This document shows, in pieces, positions 6,365 through 8,368 of a DNA stretch of 8,368 nucleotides. Position 1 is the first letter of the stretch. The number at the start of each line of letters is the position of its first letter. Source of the DNA: Thermoplasmata archaeon (lineage in GTDB: Archaea > Thermoplasmatota > Thermoplasmata > Thermoplasmatales > Thermoplasmataceae); the NCBI GenBank assembly GCA_021811505.1, contig JAJZOM010000271.1, positions 1 to 8,368 of the forward strand, written 5' to 3'. The notes beneath the pieces are model-generated. The model ran no database searches, was not told where the DNA came from, and was given only the letters and a program-made list of their open reading frames with translations. Position numbers and translations under genes: made by a program.

Positions 6365-7317
6365 AATTCAACCTCCCTTAAGGTGCTTCTGATGAATATT
6401 GTAAAAACTGCTGTAATTGCAGGTATGATCAGGGCCACAATAAAAACTAGGAACAATATGAGGTTAACTGGCGGAGATGGGGCGAGGACAGCGATCACAC
6501 CAACGATTATCATCAGCATCAGCGGAAAGGCGACGCCAACAGTTATGAAGCTCTCAGCCAGTACACCGATCGATTCGACATTCCGCTTGATGCCTATGGT
6601 AAGTTCAGAGTTGTATTGTCTTGCTTTACCTATGAAATAATCCTTCAGATTCCCTCCAGAATTCACGGTTGTTCCAATGCCGGATAGGAATTCCGAAAAT
6701 TTTCTGGACGGGCTGAAACGGGATGCTTCCTTTATAGCTTCAAGAATGTCCATCCCAAATATATTTGTCATAACGCTGATGGAGTTCGCTTCCTTTGATA
6801 TCTCGCCATAAAGCTCGAGTTTTCCAAGGTCAGATAAAATCCTGTCTATGGGAATGTCTGCGGAAGCCATTGCCGAAATGTAACCGATTGCCATGGGTAA
6901 CTTTGCGTCAATATCCCTCTTCCTGGTGTGCGAGACAGTTGTGGGATAATAGACCAAGCCAACACCCCAGAGCAGTATTGCAAGAAATGCCACGGCAGAT
7001 ATTATAGCGGGATCAGACCTGGAAACAGCATAAACTGATACAGATAGAACAAGCACAGCTAGGATGAAGAAAATAGAATAGAAAGAAGCAAGTGACAGGT
7101 ACTGAATCCTGGTCAATCCCATCTTTGATTTTTTTAATTCTGAATCTAGGCCCAACAACAATGTATGTTTCCGGAACACGCTACCAAAGATTTTGACAGA
7201 AGTTGAGAGAACTGGATCGGCCCTTGTGCTGGAAAGTTCATTCCTTGAAAAGTTCCCAGTCCCTCGCACAATCCTATTTTTAAAGGCACTCAGCCTTTCC
7301 CTGATTCCTGTTCTCAA
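6361..7317 (-). CDS. TadB-like pilus/secretion platform membrane protein (T2SSF domain)
   Basis: This is the second half of the membrane platform for the neighbouring ATPases. With the start used here it has 318 residues: a basic, soluble N-terminal region of about 65 residues, hydrophobic segments near 76-98 and 103-125, a cytoplasmic T2SSF domain from about 139 (KLPMAIGYISAMASADIPI) to 260 with the conserved GGNLKDYF at 221-228, and two further membrane segments near 252-278 and 284-310. I chose the TTG at 7317, one base after the ATPase 2 TAG, because GGGGGA lies 7 bases upstream. The frame extends to a TTG at 7356, which would add 13 residues and overlap ATPase 2 by 38 bases, but its AGGA is only 2 bases away. 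FlaJ and PilC carry two T2SSF domains in one chain; here they are two adjacent genes, as in bacterial Tad and some archaeal systems. The TadB/TadC labels are by order and architecture. Confidence 0.87.
   Translation of the reverse strand: MRTGIRERLSAFKNRIVRGTGNFSRNELSSTRADPVLSTSVKIFGSVFRKHTLLLGLDSELKKSKMGLTRIQYLSLASFYSIFFILAVLVLSVSVYAVSRSDPAIISAVAFLAILLWGVGLVYYPTTVSHTRKRDIDAKLPMAIGYISAMASADIPIDRILSDLGKLELYGEISKEANSISVMTNIFGMDILEAIKEASRFSPSRKFSEFLSGIGTTVNSGGNLKDYFIGKARQYNSELTIGIKRNVESIGVLAESFITVGVAFPLMLMIIVGVIAVLAPSPPVNLILFLVFIVALIIPAITAVFTIFIRSTLREVEF
6371..6377 (-). promoter_or_regulatory. Strong ribosome binding site deciding a TTG start (TadC-like gene)
   Basis: On the minus strand GGGAGGT lies 6 bases before TTG at 6364-6362. 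It is the best Shine-Dalgarno match I saw in the window and sits within the last codons of the TadB-like gene. It supports the TTG over the ATG at 6340 and points to coupled translation through the 4-base overlap. Confidence 0.7.
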
Positions 7318-7318
7318 C

Positions 7319-8368
7319 CTAGCGTCCCCCTTTCCTGCTGTGTAAATGGTTTCCAAAATCCTGGATCGCCTGGTTCACGGCGGATATTCCCGTATCTCCT
7401 CTTTCCGCTAACATGTTGATAAGATCTATCCGCTTTTTGAAATCATTCTGTAGATCTTCAGCTGAATATTTCCGTAGGGCAGCGAACTTCGTGATGACAT
7501 TGCTCTGTCCGTTGTATTCATGGACGTTGCGGGACGGATCGTACTCAAAGACCTTGTTGTAGATCAGCCCATTGCCGGCTTCCTCCTTCCCTTCTATTTC
7601 ATCTATCTCCGTGACACGCCTTACCAGTCGATTGTTTATACGGACAAACTTGATTATGATGACTACATTCAGGTAGATTGCAAGAACACGTGGAACGTTT
7701 ATGGGTTCGCTTTCAAGGCGGCTGATCAGGGTATCCATGGAATCCGCATGAAGTGTAGAGTATACCGTATGGCCAGTAGACATTGCCTGAAAGAGTGAAT
7801 AGGTCTCGCTTCCTCTAACCTCTCCTACAACTATGTATGTAGGTCTCTGCCTCATTGCTATACGAACAAGGTCAAACGTGTCGATCTTGGATAGGTTTTC
7901 ATCGTCCGGGCCGAGATCTATGTGCCCTTCCCTTACAACGGTCGCGATCCAGTTTTCATGAATAAAATTCAGCTCTCTCGTCTCCTCTATGCTGAAAACT
8001 TTAGAATTCTCAGGCATAAACATCAGCAATGCATTAAGAAGGGAGGTTTTACCCACGGCCGGCGGGCCTACAGCAATTCCGGAAGAACCACTCTCAACCA
8101 TATACCAGAGATATACTGCCATTTCGCTGCTTATTGTCCCGTTTTTGACTAAGTCTATGACGGTGAACGGATTTTTCCTGAACAGCCTGATAGTGAACGC
8201 AGATCCCCGGGGTGAGATCTCTGTTCCGTAAACTGCCTGGATCCTGTGACCATCAGGTGAAGTGCCATCAAGGATGGGATCGTTTATGGAGACCCCCTGA
8301 TCGCAAATGCTTGCAAGTTTTATGACAAATGAGTTAAGCTGATCCGCATCTGTAAAAATCAAATTAGT
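7319..8368 (-). CDS. Secretion/pilus assembly ATPase 2 (GspE/TadA/FlaI family), 5'-truncated by window edge
   Basis: This is a second hexameric motor ATPase, paralogous to ATPase 1. The frame stays open to the right edge. A TTG at 8362 is not a real start, because the residues before and after it (TN-LIFTDADQLNSF) align by eye with TNVVYKDDEDLNFF at about residue 149 of ATPase 1, so some 150 N-terminal residues are outside. Numbered from the codon at 8362, motifs are DPILDGTSPDGHRIQA (28-43), Walker A GPPAVGKT (99-106, K105), Asp box IEETREL (125-131), Walker B YIVVGEVRG (176-184, E181), and a standard His box TGHTVYSTLHAD (196-207). The Asp box has Glu-Glu where ATPase 1 and most relatives have Glu-Asp. 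The C-terminal tail is the same length class as in ATPase 1. It is the first visible gene of the four-gene operon; the promoter and any pilin genes would lie to the right of the window. Confidence 0.91.
   Translation of the reverse strand, partial: TNLIFTDADQLNSFVIKLASICDQGVSINDPILDGTSPDGHRIQAVYGTEISPRGSAFTIRLFRKNPFTVIDLVKNGTISSEMAVYLWYMVESGSSGIAVGPPAVGKTSLLNALLMFMPENSKVFSIEETRELNFIHENWIATVVREGHIDLGPDDENLSKIDTFDLVRIAMRQRPTYIVVGEVRGSETYSLFQAMSTGHTVYSTLHADSMDTLISRLESEPINVPRVLAIYLNVVIIIKFVRINNRLVRRVTEIDEIEGKEEAGNGLIYNKVFEYDPSRNVHEYNGQSNVITKFAALRKYSAEDLQNDFKKRIDLINMLAERGDTGISAVNQAIQDFGNHLHSRKGGR

Noticed and set aside
8360..8362. TTG as the start codon of ATPase 2.
   Set aside because: The frame is open through to the window edge, and residues on both sides of this codon align with the middle of ATPase 1, so it is an internal Leu.
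1..8368. Insertion sequences, CRISPR arrays, tRNA or rRNA genes, toxin-antitoxin pairs, tandem repeats.
   Set aside because: None was seen on either strand. Genes cover nearly all of the window and show no sign of disruption.

Overview
The window looks like chromosomal DNA of an acidophilic archaeon of the Thermoplasmata, probably Thermoplasmatales. This rests on a glucose dehydrogenase and a FolD that read like the Thermoplasma proteins I remember, an FlaI/TadA-type secretion ATPase with its membrane platform, an AT-rich archaeal-style promoter, and frequent ATA, AGG and TTG-start use. No alignment was run, so the lineage is an inference. Coding density is very high: the longest gap is 85 bases (1908-1992), so no stretch over 300 bases lacks a gene.

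Left half, plus strand: the 3' part of a zinc-dependent glucose dehydrogenase (2-1048, entering from the left edge) is followed after 4 bases by folD (1053-1907). The only real intergenic region (1908-1992) carries a TATA-like element placed for a near-leaderless transcript. It starts a second unit of nadE (GTG start at 1993) and, 16 bases after nadE, a CPA1-type sodium/proton antiporter (2738-4024). Three of these four genes make or use pyridine nucleotides: glucose oxidation with NAD(P)+, the folate one-carbon step with NADP+, and the last step of NAD+ synthesis.

Right half, minus strand, read from the right edge leftwards: secretion ATPase 2 (5'-truncated by the window), a TadB-like platform protein, a TadC-like platform protein, and secretion ATPase 1. 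All four are overlapped or directly abutted and are surely one operon. Together they form the motor of a type IV pilus, Tad or type II-like machine: two cytoplasmic ATPases and a membrane platform split over two single-domain T2SSF proteins. No pilin, prepilin peptidase or secretin-like gene is visible, so the substrate is unknown; it may lie beyond the right edge.

The two halves converge at 4024/4025, where the antiporter stop codon touches the ATPase 1 stop codon with no base between. A hairpin followed by four T on the minus strand sits inside the antiporter's last codons and may end the secretion operon. The most interesting feature is the paired, divergent ATPases: each keeps the Walker motifs but departs from consensus in a different secondary motif (Asp box in one, His box in the other), which suggests division of labour around one platform.
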